Positions 39,666 through 49,106 are shown, counted from the stretch's first letter. The stretch is 64,000 nt of DNA from Solimonas sp. K1W22B-7 (GCF_003428335.1 NZ_CP031704.1:744001-808000); one strand, 5' to 3'. Translations and numbers: made by a program. The notes: generated by a model from the letters alone, not told the origin.

Positions 39666-39802
39666 TCCCCTCTCCCCTTGTGGGAGAGGGCGTTTTGCTT
39701 ACTGGGGAGTGACTTAATGTCACTCCCCAGCCCGGCAAAACGCGGCGAGGGGATGGATCCCCGAGGTAGGGCAACGCATGGAGCAGTTGCCGAGGAGAGG
39801 GG
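39666..39802. repeat. CCCCTCTCCC repeat interrupted by a 54-bp palindromic insert
   Basis: The repeat reads CCCCTCTCCCCTTGTGGGAG, then departs from other copies at 39690-39743. There nested stems GCGTTTTGC/GCAAAACGC and CTGGGGAGTGAC/GTCACTCCCCAG form one hairpin, after which the usual GGCGAGGGGATGGATCC...GAGGTAGGGCAACGCA continues. Confidence 0.7.
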
Positions 39803-39849
39803 GATCGTCCCAATAGAACGGCTCTCTCCTCTACCCTCAGCCCCACCCC

Positions 39850-40296
39850 TCACTGATCCGGAATCTCCGGATCGGTCAGCTGCGCCAGCTGCATCAGCGA
39901 CTCCTGCCACCCCAGGTAGCAGCCCTCCGGCGGGATCACGTCCGGAACGCCTTCCTGCGTGATGCTCAGCTCCGTGCCGCAGGACACCTTCCTGAGGCTG
40001 ATCGTCACGATCATCTTGCCCGGCAGGTTCGGGTCCTCGAACTGGTCGGTGTGAACGATGCGCTCGTTGGGCACCAGCTCGAGGTACTCGGCGCGGAAGT
40101 AGTGGCTGCTGCCGGTGGTGAAGTTGGTGAACGACATCCGGTAGCCGCCCCCCACGCGCCCCGAAAACTCATGGACCTTGCCCGTAAACCCGTTTGGCGG
40201 CAGCCACTTGGCCATCGCATCGGCATCGGTAAAGGCGCGATAGACGCGCTCGGGCGGGGCTTTGAGGACGCGGTGCAGGCGGATGGTGCTGGGCAT
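39850..40296 (-). CDS. SRPBCC/AHSA1-type ligand-binding protein
   Basis: Helix-grip (Bet v1-like) protein of 148 residues of the activator-of-Hsp90-like (AHSA1) group common in bacteria as small hydrophobic-ligand binders. VLKAPPERVYRAFTDADAMAKWLPPNGFTG and the later FRAEYLELVPNERIVHTDQF, then GWQESLMQLAQLTD, are characteristic. The ATG at 40294-40296 was chosen; the frame stays open upstream but adds unlikely residues. Isolated gene, flanked by palindromic repeats. Confidence 0.85.
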   Translation of the reverse strand: MPSTIRLHRVLKAPPERVYRAFTDADAMAKWLPPNGFTGKVHEFSGRVGGGYRMSFTNFTTGSSHYFRAEYLELVPNERIVHTDQFEDPNLPGKMIVTISLRKVSCGTELSITQEGVPDVIPPEGCYLGWQESLMQLAQLTDPEIPDQ

Positions 40297-40412
40297 GGCA
40301 AGACTCCGAAAAAGCGGGGAAAGCCGGTATTGGCATTTATACGTCGAATGAGCGCGTCGGATTTCGACAGCCAGAGACACCAGGGTTCAAAATTTCCCCC
40401 GCCCGCTTCTTT

Positions 40413-40530
40413 ATCCCCTCTCCCGCCGGCGGGAGAGGGTAGGCGAGGGGATGGACCCCCGAGGTAGGGCAACGCACGGAGCAGTGCTTTTTTATCCCCT
40501 CTCCCCTTGTGGGAGAGGGGTAGGGGAGAG
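40413..40530. repeat. CCCCTCTCCC repeat pair
   Basis: A copy with the full tail (GAGGTAGGGCAACGCACGGAG at about 40460) directly followed by a second hairpin CCCCTCTCCCCTTGTGGGAG at about 40496. It fills the gap before the GMC gene. Confidence 0.7.
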
Positions 40531-40713
40531 GGGGCTCGGCCAAGTAGAGCCGCCGCCCGTTCCAGTGCGATACCCCCAACCCAACCCGCTATAGTCCCTT
40601 GCCCGACACCCCCCGCCCCCCCGCGAGGCCGCCATCGGACCAAGGCTCGACCCGCGCCGTCACCCGGCGCCCCCAGCCGCCCTGCGGCATCGCACACCGG
40701 ACTCAGGCAGCGC

Positions 40714-42324
40714 ATGAAGGAATTCGGCAGCTATGACTACATCATCGTCGGCGGGGGCACGGCGGGCTGCGTGCTGGCCAATCGCCTGTCGCAGGACCCA
40801 TCGTCCTCCGTCCTCCTGCTCGAAGCAGGCGGCAAGGACAACTGGATCTGGATCCACATCCCGGTCGGCTACCTCTACTGCATCGGCAACCCGCGCACCG
40901 ACTGGTGCTACCGCACCCAGGGCGAAGCCGGCCTCGGCGGGCGCAACATCCTCTACGCGCGCGGCCGCGTGCTGGGCGGCAGCTCATCGATCAACGCCAT
41001 GATCTACATGCGCGGCCAGGCCCGCGACTACGACGAGTGGGCGCGCCTCTGCGGTGACGAGTCCTGGAGTTGGGAGCGCGTGCTGCCCGTCTTCAAGCGC
41101 AGCGAAGACCACTGGCGCGGCGGCGACGCCTTCCACGGCAGCGGCGGCGAACTGCGCGTCGAGCAGCAGCGCCTGCGCTGGGACATCCTCGACCGCTTCG
41201 CCGAGGCCGCCGAACAGGCCGGCATCCCGCCCACCGCCGACTTCAACACCGGCGACAACAACGGCTCCGGCAAATTCGAAGTCACGCAGCGCCGCGGCAT
41301 CCGCTGGAACGCCGTCAAGGCCTTCCTGCGCCCGGTGATCAAGCGCCCCAACCTGCGCATCGTCACCGACGTGCTCGTCGACAAGCTCAGCTTCGAAGGC
41401 ACGCGCGCCACCGGCGTCGAGTTCCTGCTCGGCGGCGAACGCATGCGCGCAAGGTCACGCAAGGAAGCCGTGCTGGCCGCCGGCTCCATCGGCTCGCCCG
41501 CCATCCTGCAGCGCTCCGGCATCGGCGACGCCGGCAAGCTGGCCGAGCTGGGCATCGCCCCCGTCCACCACCTGCCCGGTGTCGGCGCCAACCTGCAGGA
41601 CCACCTGCAGCTGCGCGCCATCTACCAGGTCGAAGGCATCCGCTCGCTCAACCTGCTCGCCAACAGCAAATTCGGGCAGATGCTCATGGGCCTGGAATAC
41701 GCCTGGCGCCGCGGCGGCCCGCTGAGCATGGCCCCCAGCCAGCTCGGCATCTTCACCCGCTCAGACCCCACGCAGCCCACGCCCAACCTGGAGTACCACG
41801 TGCAACCGCTGTCGCTCGACAAATTCGGCGACCCGCTGCACCGCTTCCCGGCTTTCACCGCCAGCGTCTGCGCCCTGCGCCCCAGCTCGCGCGGCCATGT
41901 CCGCATCGTCTCGCGCGAGCCCGCTGACGCCCCGCGCATATCGCCCTGCTACCTCTCCACCGAAGAAGACCGCCGGATCGCCGCCGACGCCCTCAAGCTC
42001 ACCCGCCGCATCGCCGCCATGCCCGCCCTGGCCCCCTACAAGCCCCGGGAACACCTGCCAGGCCCGCAGTACCAGACCGACGAAGAACTAGCGCTGGCCG
42101 CCGGCCTCGTCGGCACCACCATCTTCCACCCGGTCGGCACCTGCAGGATGGGGGCCGAGGCGGATGACGGAGCAGTGGTCGATACCCGTCTGCGGGTACG
42201 GGGCATCGGCGGGCTGCGCGTAGCCGATGCGTCGATCATGCCGACGATCACCTCAGGGAATACGAATGCGCCGACCTTGATGATTGCGGAGAGGGCGGCG
42301 GGGATGATGGTGGGGGATCGGTGA
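40714..42324 (+). CDS. GMC-family FAD oxidoreductase (choline/alcohol dehydrogenase-like)
   Basis: FAD-dependent alcohol dehydrogenase/oxidase of 536 residues. FAD-binding GGGTAG (residues 13-18), GMC signature 1 GRVLGGSSSINAMIYMRG and signature 2 GSIGSPAILQRSGIG are all present. The active-site His is in FHPVGTCRMG, and the C-terminal [14 protein letters not shown] closes the FAD domain. Full family length. The ATG at 40714 lies just before the Rossmann strand; no strong ribosome site. Its last 122 bases and short 3' flank are duplicated at 45377. Confidence 0.9.
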   Translation: MKEFGSYDYIIVGGGTAGCVLANRLSQDPSSSVLLLEAGGKDNWIWIHIPVGYLYCIGNPRTDWCYRTQGEAGLGGRNILYARGRVLGGSSSINAMIYMRGQARDYDEWARLCGDESWSWERVLPVFKRSEDHWRGGDAFHGSGGELRVEQQRLRWDILDRFAEAAEQAGIPPTADFNTGDNNGSGKFEVTQRRGIRWNAVKAFLRPVIKRPNLRIVTDVLVDKLSFEGTRATGVEFLLGGERMRARSRKEAVLAAGSIGSPAILQRSGIGDAGKLAELGIAPVHHLPGVGANLQDHLQLRAIYQVEGIRSLNLLANSKFGQMLMGLEYAWRRGGPLSMAPSQLGIFTRSDPTQPTPNLEYHVQPLSLDKFGDPLHRFPAFTASVCALRPSSRGHVRIVSREPADAPRISPCYLSTEEDRRIAADALKLTRRIAAMPALAPYKPREHLPGPQYQTDEELALAAGLVGTTIFHPVGTCRMGAEADDGAVVDTRLRVRGIGGLRVADASIMPTITSGNTNAPTLMIAERAAGMMVGDR

Positions 42325-42335
42325 GGTGGGCAGAT
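42203..42335 (+). repeat. GMC 3'-end direct repeat, copy 1
   Basis: Last 40 codons of the GMC gene plus about 11 bases downstream. It matches 45377-45509 without gaps at roughly 92 percent by eye; the differences are nearly all A/G transitions. Confidence 0.85.
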
Positions 42336-42477
42336 CGATGGTGGCTGATTCCATTGATTCCTCCCCATCGATTCCTACTAGGCGGCAAAATCGTTAAATC
42401 GAGGCCTACTCCCTCATGCGTGCCCTAACGCCTAATATGCGATACGCGACTTCTAACACGCGACTTTTAATCAAAAA

Positions 42478-43833
42478 ATGGACAGCAATACCTTCGATGC
42501 CCCTCCGGAAGAAATCGTTTCATATGTCGAGGGTGCAGGGCAGCGGATCTTTCGACGTCGTGCCGTGCTGCTAAAGCGACAGGGCGGTAAAGGGGAGCTG
42601 ATTTGCTGTGTGGTTGAGGCGCTAAGAGATGGTGCGGGGTCTCTCCCTCGGGCGAGGTCGCGCCACTACTCTCAAGCCCTGCTTTTTGAGGACTTTATCA
42701 ACGGTGCCGAATGCTTGAGATTTGCTAGAGAAGTACGAGGAGGAGCCTTGCGGATAGAAGGGGTTACCTTGCAGAAAAGTAAATCATCGCAATGGGATGT
42801 CCAAAGAGTCGCGTCAAAAAATGAGTACATGGATGCTCCCGGATATATCGTAAACACTCAATTCTCTGAAAGCGGGTATGCAAGCTCAGGACCTTTGTTG
42901 AATCCTTATGAGCCCTTCTATCCCGACGTGGAGGATGCGGCTCGGCATTGGCTTCCATTTCGCAAATATCACGGTAGCCGTGATGCAAGAAATGGGCAGG
43001 TAGTATTTATTCTACCGGAGGTTCGCGCCTTCTTCTCTGAGCTAGAGCTAGATAGTGAAGGGAAGCTGCATGTCTCTGTTGCCGGTGACGAGATGGATAG
43101 GCTGTCTCTCTTTTTACGTGGAGCATATTGGCTGAATAACTCGATACACCATATTGATGGCCCCTTGCTGCGCGGAAAGATCGTGTTGGAAGTCCCAGAA
43201 GATTTTCATAGGCTTGAGTTCTACTTAATAGATAATTCTGCGGCTATATACGACTACTGTATGGTGGATCGCAGGTCCCAACATTCGGTTGGTGCAGTGG
43301 TATCGGGGCTTACCCAGAATTCTCTGTCTGATAAGGTTCGCGCAGCTGCTTCTGACGGCGAAGGGGCTCATGTTGAGTTCAAGCCTTTTGTTGACCCAAA
43401 CCAAAAATTTCAGGTAGCAGCAGGAAAAACGAAGATAAGAGAAATTCTTACCACCATTGCTGCTTTTTCAAATGGAGGTGGTGGACGGATTTATCTTGGG
43501 ATTGACGATGATTGCGTTATCGTCGGGATAGATAAAGAGCTCGCAACATGGGCAGGGGCAGCGCCAGACGAGGCTGCAGCGGCCCGTTATATCGGGGCGC
43601 TTAAAAGCAAAATAAGAAGTGCGCTGCAAGGACATATTACCGTGCAGCTGGCATGTGTACGTGTCAATGAAGTGCTTGTTGTTGTCATCGACGTTTCTAT
43701 GGCTTCTGAAAAGCCAATTACCATCGATCAGGACAGCTATCTTTATGCAAGAGTAGGAGCGAGCAATCGAAAGATTTCGCCGCAGCAATGGCGGGATTTT
43801 CTTGACGAAAAGCAAAGCTTTTTTGGAAATTAA
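42478..43833 (+). CDS. AlbA_2 (Schlafen-like) domain protein with novel N-terminus
   Basis: Protein of 451 residues. The C-terminal part (about 290-430) is an AlbA_2 domain: GAHVEFKPF (E300-F-K302), ILTTIAAFSNGGGGRIYLGIDDDCVIVGID, as in Schlafen-like putative NTP- or nucleic-acid-binding proteins common in defence islands. The first 280 residues are unlike any domain I recognise and may sense or act. The gene is markedly more A/T-rich than the GMC gene before it and has no ribosome site before its ATG, both signs of recent arrival. It stands alone, directly behind the GMC 3' end. Confidence 0.75.
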   Translation: MDSNTFDAPPEEIVSYVEGAGQRIFRRRAVLLKRQGGKGELICCVVEALRDGAGSLPRARSRHYSQALLFEDFINGAECLRFAREVRGGALRIEGVTLQKSKSSQWDVQRVASKNEYMDAPGYIVNTQFSESGYASSGPLLNPYEPFYPDVEDAARHWLPFRKYHGSRDARNGQVVFILPEVRAFFSELELDSEGKLHVSVAGDEMDRLSLFLRGAYWLNNSIHHIDGPLLRGKIVLEVPEDFHRLEFYLIDNSAAIYDYCMVDRRSQHSVGAVVSGLTQNSLSDKVRAAASDGEGAHVEFKPFVDPNQKFQVAAGKTKIREILTTIAAFSNGGGGRIYLGIDDDCVIVGIDKELATWAGAAPDEAAAARYIGALKSKIRSALQGHITVQLACVRVNEVLVVVIDVSMASEKPITIDQDSYLYARVGASNRKISPQQWRDFLDEKQSFFGN

Positions 43834-43962
43834 TGGAGTAAGCCGTATAGGGGTCTTAGGGTAAATCACTCCGCCAATTTTCCAGGGAATTCCGACTCCG
43901 ATTCTTCTCCAGACCCCGATTCTTCTCCATTTTCTCCCCTAAATAGTGAGATCGATGTTCCG

Positions 43963-44355
43963 ATGGCGAGCGCCAGGAAGACAAAGCGAAGTGTCGTGCA
44001 GATGTACGGCGAGCCGGACCGGTTCTCCCCGCTACTCGATGCGGAGCCGGAAGCGGCCGACGCGGCGATCGTGGTGAAGGCCAAGGTATGGCGCTGGAAG
44101 GAGGACGCCGGCTGGCATTTTGCGACGGTGCCCAAGGCGCAGTCGGCGCAGATCCGCAGCAAGGCTACAGGTACCAAGCGTGGCTGGGGATCGATGCCGG
44201 TGCGGGTGAAGATTGGCGAGACGGAGTGGGAGACGTCGCTGTTTCCGCAGGGCAAGACCGGGACGTACCTGTTTGCGATCAAGGCGAGTGTGCGGAAGGC
44301 GGAGGGGATCGAGGAAGGGGCGGTGGTCAGGGCGGAGGTGTTTCTCAGGAGGTAG
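43963..44355 (+). CDS. DUF1905 domain protein
   Basis: Protein of 130 residues. The stretch AIVVKAKVWRWKEDAGWHFATVPKAQS followed by GWGSMPVRVKIGETEWETSLFP defines DUF1905, a small beta-barrel domain of unknown role, often alone or fused to YdeI/OmpD-like modules. An N-terminal 35-residue basic extension precedes it. Base composition is like the chromosome, in contrast to the AlbA_2 gene on its left. No operon partner is evident; the nitroreductase begins 105 bases later. Confidence 0.8.
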   Translation: MASARKTKRSVVQMYGEPDRFSPLLDAEPEAADAAIVVKAKVWRWKEDAGWHFATVPKAQSAQIRSKATGTKRGWGSMPVRVKIGETEWETSLFPQGKTGTYLFAIKASVRKAEGIEEGAVVRAEVFLRR

Positions 44356-44459
44356 GGGAGTCTGACTTTTCAGTTTCCCCTCAGGGCGCCCCGGCCAAGG
44401 ATTCAAGTGGCAGGGGCGGCTACAGTGCGACTTACCACTTTCCGAACTGAAGCATACCC

Positions 44460-45278
44460 ATGCCCGCCCAGACCAAGACCCGCAAGAAAGCCGCCAAGCC
44501 CGCAGTGAAGGCCGCCGCGCAGAACACTGTGACTGTCGATGGCAAGGAGCGCTACCACGAGCCGGCGCCCAGGGGCATCGATGTGGAGTCCTTCCGCCAG
44601 GTGGTGAGCAGCCGCCGCTCGGTGCGCAAGTTCACCGACAAGCCGATCCCCAAGGCGGTGCTGGATGACTGCATCGACATGGCGCTGCTCGCGCCCTGCT
44701 CATCCGGCCTGCAGCCCTGGGAGTTCTACGTGGTGAAGTCGGCCGACAAGAAGGCGCGACTGGTGAAGGCCTGCATGAGCCAGCTCGCCGCGAAGACCGC
44801 AGCCGACCTGATCGTCTGCGTGGCGCGCACCGACCGCGTGCAGGAGTTCTCGCGCAAGATGCTGCGCGAGTGGCCGATGCCGGATGTGCCGGTGCTGGTG
44901 AAGCGCTACTACCAGCTGATTCCCTACAACTATGCTCCGGGCCCGCTGAACAGCTTCGCGATGGTGAAGAAGGCCGCCACCGCCGCCGGTGGCCTGCTGG
45001 CCGCCGTGCCGCGCGGGCCCTACACCAGCGCGGAGGTGAAGCTGTGGGCGGCCAAGAGCACGGCGCTGGCCTGCGAGAACCTGGTGCTGGCCCTGCGCGC
45101 GCACGGCTACGACAGCTGCATGATGGAAGGCTTCGACGAGGTGCGGGTACGCAAGCTGCTGAAGCTCGACGATGCGGCGTTCCCGATCATGGTAGTGGGC
45201 GCCGGCGAGCGCGCCGACGACGGCGTGTTCTGGCCACAGCTGCGCTTTGATCGCAAGCTGTTTGTGCACGAGGTGTAG
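44460..45278 (+). CDS. Nitroreductase-family FMN oxidoreductase
   Basis: FMN-dependent NAD(P)H oxidoreductase of 272 residues. [48 protein letters not shown] is the family's N-terminal FMN-binding segment; the C-terminal half has [27 protein letters not shown] and [13 protein letters not shown]. The first 25 residues are Lys/Ala-rich ([15 protein letters not shown]), an unusual extension recalling the H1-like protein at 13945. Substrate unknown. Native base composition. Confidence 0.85.
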   Translation: MPAQTKTRKKAAKPAVKAAAQNTVTVDGKERYHEPAPRGIDVESFRQVVSSRRSVRKFTDKPIPKAVLDDCIDMALLAPCSSGLQPWEFYVVKSADKKARLVKACMSQLAAKTAADLIVCVARTDRVQEFSRKMLREWPMPDVPVLVKRYYQLIPYNYAPGPLNSFAMVKKAATAAGGLLAAVPRGPYTSAEVKLWAAKSTALACENLVLALRAHGYDSCMMEGFDEVRVRKLLKLDDAAFPIMVVGAGERADDGVFWPQLRFDRKLFVHEV

Positions 45279-45376
45279 TGTTGGGCGACCTGCCGCGTTC
45301 CGGTGTAGCCAGGCGCAAAGAGTTCAGCAGAAGGGGGTGGGAGTAATTTACTCCGCCCCTCTTCTTCCGGTCCCGA

Positions 45377-45498
45377 GCATCGGCGGGCTGCGTGTAGCCG
45401 ATGCGTCGGTCATGCCGACGATCACCTCAGGAAATACGAATGCGCCGACCTTGATGATTGCGGAGAGAGCGACGGGGATGGTGGTGGAGGATCAGTGA
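45377..45498 (+). pseudogene. Duplicated 3' end of the GMC oxidoreductase gene
   Basis: Encodes [20 protein letters not shown]...ATGMVVEDQ and a stop, in frame, but no start or FAD domain. It matches 42203-42324 at a constant offset of 3174 bases. An A/T-rich AlbA_2 gene begins about 100 bases behind it, just as another does behind the intact GMC gene. Confidence 0.85.
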
Positions 45499-45600
45499 GA
45501 TGGGCGAGAGAAAGGGGGCAGGCTTGCTTGGCTTCTCAGAAAACTCGATATTTCCCCTTTTTGCTAACTTCAACATACGGAAGCATTTCTGAGGATCACT

Positions 45601-46584
45601 ATGCGCAACGAAGGATCTTGGACAGAGGAGCGGTTGATAGAGCTGGTGCAATCAGGCGAGAGGGAAAGTCTGATGCTTGAGTTCAAAGGGAGCGACGCTC
45701 TATCTCTCTCCGACAATAAGAAGAAAAATGAGATCAGTAAGGATGTATCAGCCTTCGCAAACTCTGCAGGGGGAACCCTGATCTATGCAGTTGTTGAGAA
45801 CGATGCGCACATGGCAGCCTACGTCGATTCCGGAATTGACCCGCACGAGATTTCAAAAGAATGGCTTGAGCAGCAAATCAACTCCAATATTCAAAGGAGA
45901 ATTGATGGCATCAGAATCCATCAAGTTGATCTATCCGGTGGTCACGGAAGGGTTGCGTATGTAGTGGAAATTCCGCAAAGCGATCGGGCTCCACATCAGG
46001 CCTCTGATACAAAGTTCTACAAAAGGTTCAACTTTCAGTCGATTCCTATGGAGGAGTATGAAATCCGAGATGTGTCTCGGAGATCAGAAGCGCCAGATTT
46101 ATTCATGGATATCGGAGTCATTCCGACATTGAGTGTTGATCAAGAACAGGTGACGGAGTTTCGTCTTTCCGCAACTGTAGGGAATAAAGCGGTCGTAGTT
46201 GCAAACCATGCCATCATTGCCTTATTCGTCGATGATGAATTAAAGCTCCGTGAGGCCCCAGGATACCTTAGTGTTGGAATGTCTGAGTACATTACCTTTG
46301 GGGATACGAAGCGCGCTGCCAGGCGGTACTCCTACAATCACATGCCGAACACGCATATGCCGCTCTTCGAAGGGGTGGAATTCTCACTCTGGGACTATCC
46401 GGGCTTTGTGTTCGATATGCCTTCTAACGGATCCTATCTGCTTGGTTGGAGAATTCTGGCCCCTGGAATGCCGATGAAAGAAGGTGTCGTGCTCATTAAG
46501 TGGAATGGCGCGAGGCTTCTGGCGGAAAAGAAAGCAGAGAATTACCCATCGGAGGGGCTAGGATCGGGCCTTCAGAAAATATAG
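45601..46584 (+). CDS. AlbA_2 (Schlafen-like) domain protein
   Basis: Protein of 327 residues with an N-terminal AlbA_2 domain: LVQSGERESLMLEFKGSD (the E-F-K motif), NEISKDVSAFANSAGGTLIYAVVEND and VAYVVEIPQSDRAPHQASD followed by FYKRFNFQSIPMEEYEI, the usual ending where the domain contacts nucleotide. The C-terminal 170 residues are beta-rich and unrecognised. GGATCAC precedes the ATG. Its domain order is the reverse of the AlbA_2 protein at 42478, so the two are not simple duplicates. Base composition is low in GC; member of the defence-like segment. Confidence 0.8.
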   Translation: MRNEGSWTEERLIELVQSGERESLMLEFKGSDALSLSDNKKKNEISKDVSAFANSAGGTLIYAVVENDAHMAAYVDSGIDPHEISKEWLEQQINSNIQRRIDGIRIHQVDLSGGHGRVAYVVEIPQSDRAPHQASDTKFYKRFNFQSIPMEEYEIRDVSRRSEAPDLFMDIGVIPTLSVDQEQVTEFRLSATVGNKAVVVANHAIIALFVDDELKLREAPGYLSVGMSEYITFGDTKRAARRYSYNHMPNTHMPLFEGVEFSLWDYPGFVFDMPSNGSYLLGWRILAPGMPMKEGVVLIKWNGARLLAEKKAENYPSEGLGSGLQKI

Positions 46585-46675
46585 CTCATGTAGGCGGGGC
46601 CTCGATCTGCCTGCCACGAAGGGCGCTCAAGGACCCGCCCTGCGCTGCTCAGAAGAGAGCAGGGAAAAGTTAAAA

Positions 46676-47596
46676 ATGAACTGGCCCAGGGTGGCTCATA
46701 GAATAAAGATGAAGAAGCCGATCCCCATGCGCCCATATCGTGATCCGGAAGAGGATCGCAATCGTGTTCGACAGCTGGCCGGGCGGATCCTCCAGCCAAT
46801 GACACCAAGACAGCGGCGGAAGTACCTGCTCTCACAGCCAACGCCCTACCGACGCCACCTCTACAAATACACCGCGGCCGAAAATGACGCGCACCTTCGG
46901 GATGCCATCGTTGGCAATCGACTTTTTCTATGCGGTGCAGACAGGCTTAATGATCCAGGTGAGTTGCAATTGGAAGTCCGCCTTCCGATTGATGTTCCGG
47001 AAGCGCTTAAGGCGCTAGAGAGGTGGCTTCACCGTACTTCGCTTTTAAAGTGGAAGGATCGAGTGGTCCAGGCAAGAGAAATTTATAAGCAAGGAAACTT
47101 CGCGAGTATCCACCAAGCTGCTGGGGACAAAACTCGGGTTGAAACAGGCATCTGTAGCCTCACAACGGATCCACACAATCAGCAGATGTGGGCGAACTAC
47201 GCGAATGGGCACCAAGGCATTTGCCTTCAGTACAACGTTGCCTTGGGCTACGACACGCTCTGCGAGGCCGTTCCTGTCATTTATGATGATCTCCCTGTGG
47301 TGGAGATCTTTGGAAGGAACGATCTAGAAGATCCCATCCGACGGATGGTTCTCAGGAAACACACAGCTTACTTGAGTGAAAAGGAGTGGCGTCTCGTTAG
47401 GCCGACACAAGCAGGCCAATCTGCTTTGGTGCACCACACTGCTCTGTCGGGGATAATTCTCGGGGTCAGGGCATTAGCCGAACTGGAAGCTAAAGCGCGC
47501 GATTTTATCGAAGAGAGACGCCGTTCCGGCATGTCGGCACCGAAACTCTATCGCGCAACAATGCGAGGGGGAAGGATTTCGGTTCGTCGTATCTAA
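46676..47596 (+). CDS. DUF2971 domain protein
   Basis: Protein of 306 residues. YRRHLYKYTAAENDAHLRDAIVGNRLFLCGADRLNDPGEL is the conserved N-terminal block of DUF2971, followed by the second block ICSLTTDPHNQQMWANYANGHQGICLQYN and a third near EKEWRLVRP. The family's biochemical activity is not settled; members often sit in variable islands beside defence genes. The first ATG at 46676 has only a weak ribosome site; one at 46709 is an alternative. It lies between an AlbA_2 gene and a possible HEPN-motif gene. Confidence 0.75.
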   Translation: MNWPRVAHRIKMKKPIPMRPYRDPEEDRNRVRQLAGRILQPMTPRQRRKYLLSQPTPYRRHLYKYTAAENDAHLRDAIVGNRLFLCGADRLNDPGELQLEVRLPIDVPEALKALERWLHRTSLLKWKDRVVQAREIYKQGNFASIHQAAGDKTRVETGICSLTTDPHNQQMWANYANGHQGICLQYNVALGYDTLCEAVPVIYDDLPVVEIFGRNDLEDPIRRMVLRKHTAYLSEKEWRLVRPTQAGQSALVHHTALSGIILGVRALAELEAKARDFIEERRRSGMSAPKLYRATMRGGRISVRRI

Positions 47597-47835
47597 GGAT
47601 TAGGACTAAAAAGGAAGGCGGAGCCACCTAAAATGGTGGAGCTGGGGTAAGGATGATTCCGCAGGGTCGAATAGTCTACTCCGCCCCGATTCTTCTTACG
47701 CCCACGAGCGGCAGCTGCTTTTTTCCGATCCAGAGGGCCCGCTTCTGAAATTTCACGTACTACAGCGTACCCCGTAAGATGATTAGAACGAGTTAAGGGA
47801 CCGGCTTTTTCCCTGCTGCATCTTGGAGTTGCCAC

Positions 47836-49014
47836 ATGAAGCAAACAACTGTCGATTCACTTCTGGTGGCTCGTGCTCTGATGGAGAGAGCTACGGAATT
47901 GGCTCAGTCTGACGATCGACACCTGGCTTCCGCAGGCCTAGTCCTCATACAGGATGCTCTAGAAATTGCCTTCTATGCCTTATTGATTGAGCGCTCTGTA
48001 GATGAGGAAGTTCCTCTTGAAAGAAAGAGCTTCGATGAGCTTATCGGGGAGCTGAAAAAGGCGGGCATCCCTGTCCCGAAAAGCGGCACACTTAAGGTTC
48101 TAAACAAGCAGCGTGTGCTGACGAAGCATTATGCGCAGCTGGTCGAACCGCTTATGATCCGTAACTTCCTGGACGCTGCCCTGTTTGTTTTAGATAGCAC
48201 CGTTAAGGCTGTCATTGGCCGGCCGCTGCGCGACCTCTTCTTCGCCGATTTTCTGAAGGATGGTCCGGCGAAGAAGCATCTCAAAGAAGCCGAGAAATTG
48301 ATTGATGGCCGTCAATACTTCGAGGCCGCAGTCGAGGTGCGCAAGGCGGTGTTTCTCGAGTTTGAACTGCCCTATTGCATCCATTCCTGGAAGGACCATG
48401 AGGGCCCGCCGGATTTCAATTCCCTGCTGGGTTTCAGTCGAGGGGGCTGGAAGGCTCAGTCCTGGAAGCTCAACAAGAGCTGGGTGGAGAAGAACGTTAA
48501 TGAGCCTACGGACTACGTCCAAATCAGCCCAGAGCAGTGGCGACTTGATGCCTTGGAGTGGGGGATTCACACCGCCGAACTCTCAAATATTCGCCGGCTT
48601 ACACCTGCCGTCTTTCAGGAGAAAGCGTCTGCGTCCTGGGCGATAAAGATCGACCTATCGGCCCGGGAGCACATCAGTACCGTGGCTAATGCCAAGTATT
48701 GTCTCGATAGGGCGATCGCCGCGATTCTCAAGAAGCAGATGCATGATGATTCACACCGCAGGAGCGGCGGCTATGCGCCTCTTGATGCGCCAGAGGAGTA
48801 CAACAGTAAACCATTGTATGCGAAGGCATCAACGAAGTCGGAAGTCGTTCACCAAGTGAACAATGCGTTCACCTACACCTTCAATGAGATTGTTGACGGA
48901 TTCGATGATGAGGAGCGCTTCGTCCGATTGACCGGCCGGTCGAAAGCTCGCGACGACGATGGCCCTGCGGACTATGCCTTCGGATACCTTCAGGTCCGGC
49001 GGGAAATCAACTAG
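47836..49014 (+). CDS. Unknown protein with a possible HEPN-type N-terminal region
   Basis: Protein of 392 residues, no signal peptide. The first 120 residues are helical (LLVARALMERATELAQS, LVLIQDALEIAFYALLIERS) and contain RVLTKH in LNKQRVLTKHYAQLVEP, an R-x4-H pattern as in HEPN ribonucleases; the residue after Arg is Val rather than the common polar one, so the assignment is weak. The middle (EAEKLIDGRQYFEAAVEVRKAV) is also helical and the C-terminus has no known motif. TTGGAG precedes the ATG. Adjacent to DUF2971 and, on the other strand, a NACHT gene. Confidence 0.55.
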   Translation: MKQTTVDSLLVARALMERATELAQSDDRHLASAGLVLIQDALEIAFYALLIERSVDEEVPLERKSFDELIGELKKAGIPVPKSGTLKVLNKQRVLTKHYAQLVEPLMIRNFLDAALFVLDSTVKAVIGRPLRDLFFADFLKDGPAKKHLKEAEKLIDGRQYFEAAVEVRKAVFLEFELPYCIHSWKDHEGPPDFNSLLGFSRGGWKAQSWKLNKSWVEKNVNEPTDYVQISPEQWRLDALEWGIHTAELSNIRRLTPAVFQEKASASWAIKIDLSAREHISTVANAKYCLDRAIAAILKKQMHDDSHRRSGGYAPLDAPEEYNSKPLYAKASTKSEVVHQVNNAFTYTFNEIVDGFDDEERFVRLTGRSKARDDDGPADYAFGYLQVRREIN

Positions 49015-49106
49015 CCGGCGCGGCCCTCGCAGCTTTCGTAACGCATCTCTGGCGGGAGGGGAAGCAAAAAGGGGCAGAGTACACTTCGACCTCTTTCTTC
49101 CACTAT

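Noticed and set aside
43840-43962. Repeated ATTCTTCTCC motifs suggesting an integron attC-like site between cassettes
   Set aside because: No inverse-core/core pair of the attC type was found and no integrase is visible; it is better explained as fragments of a dispersed palindromic element.
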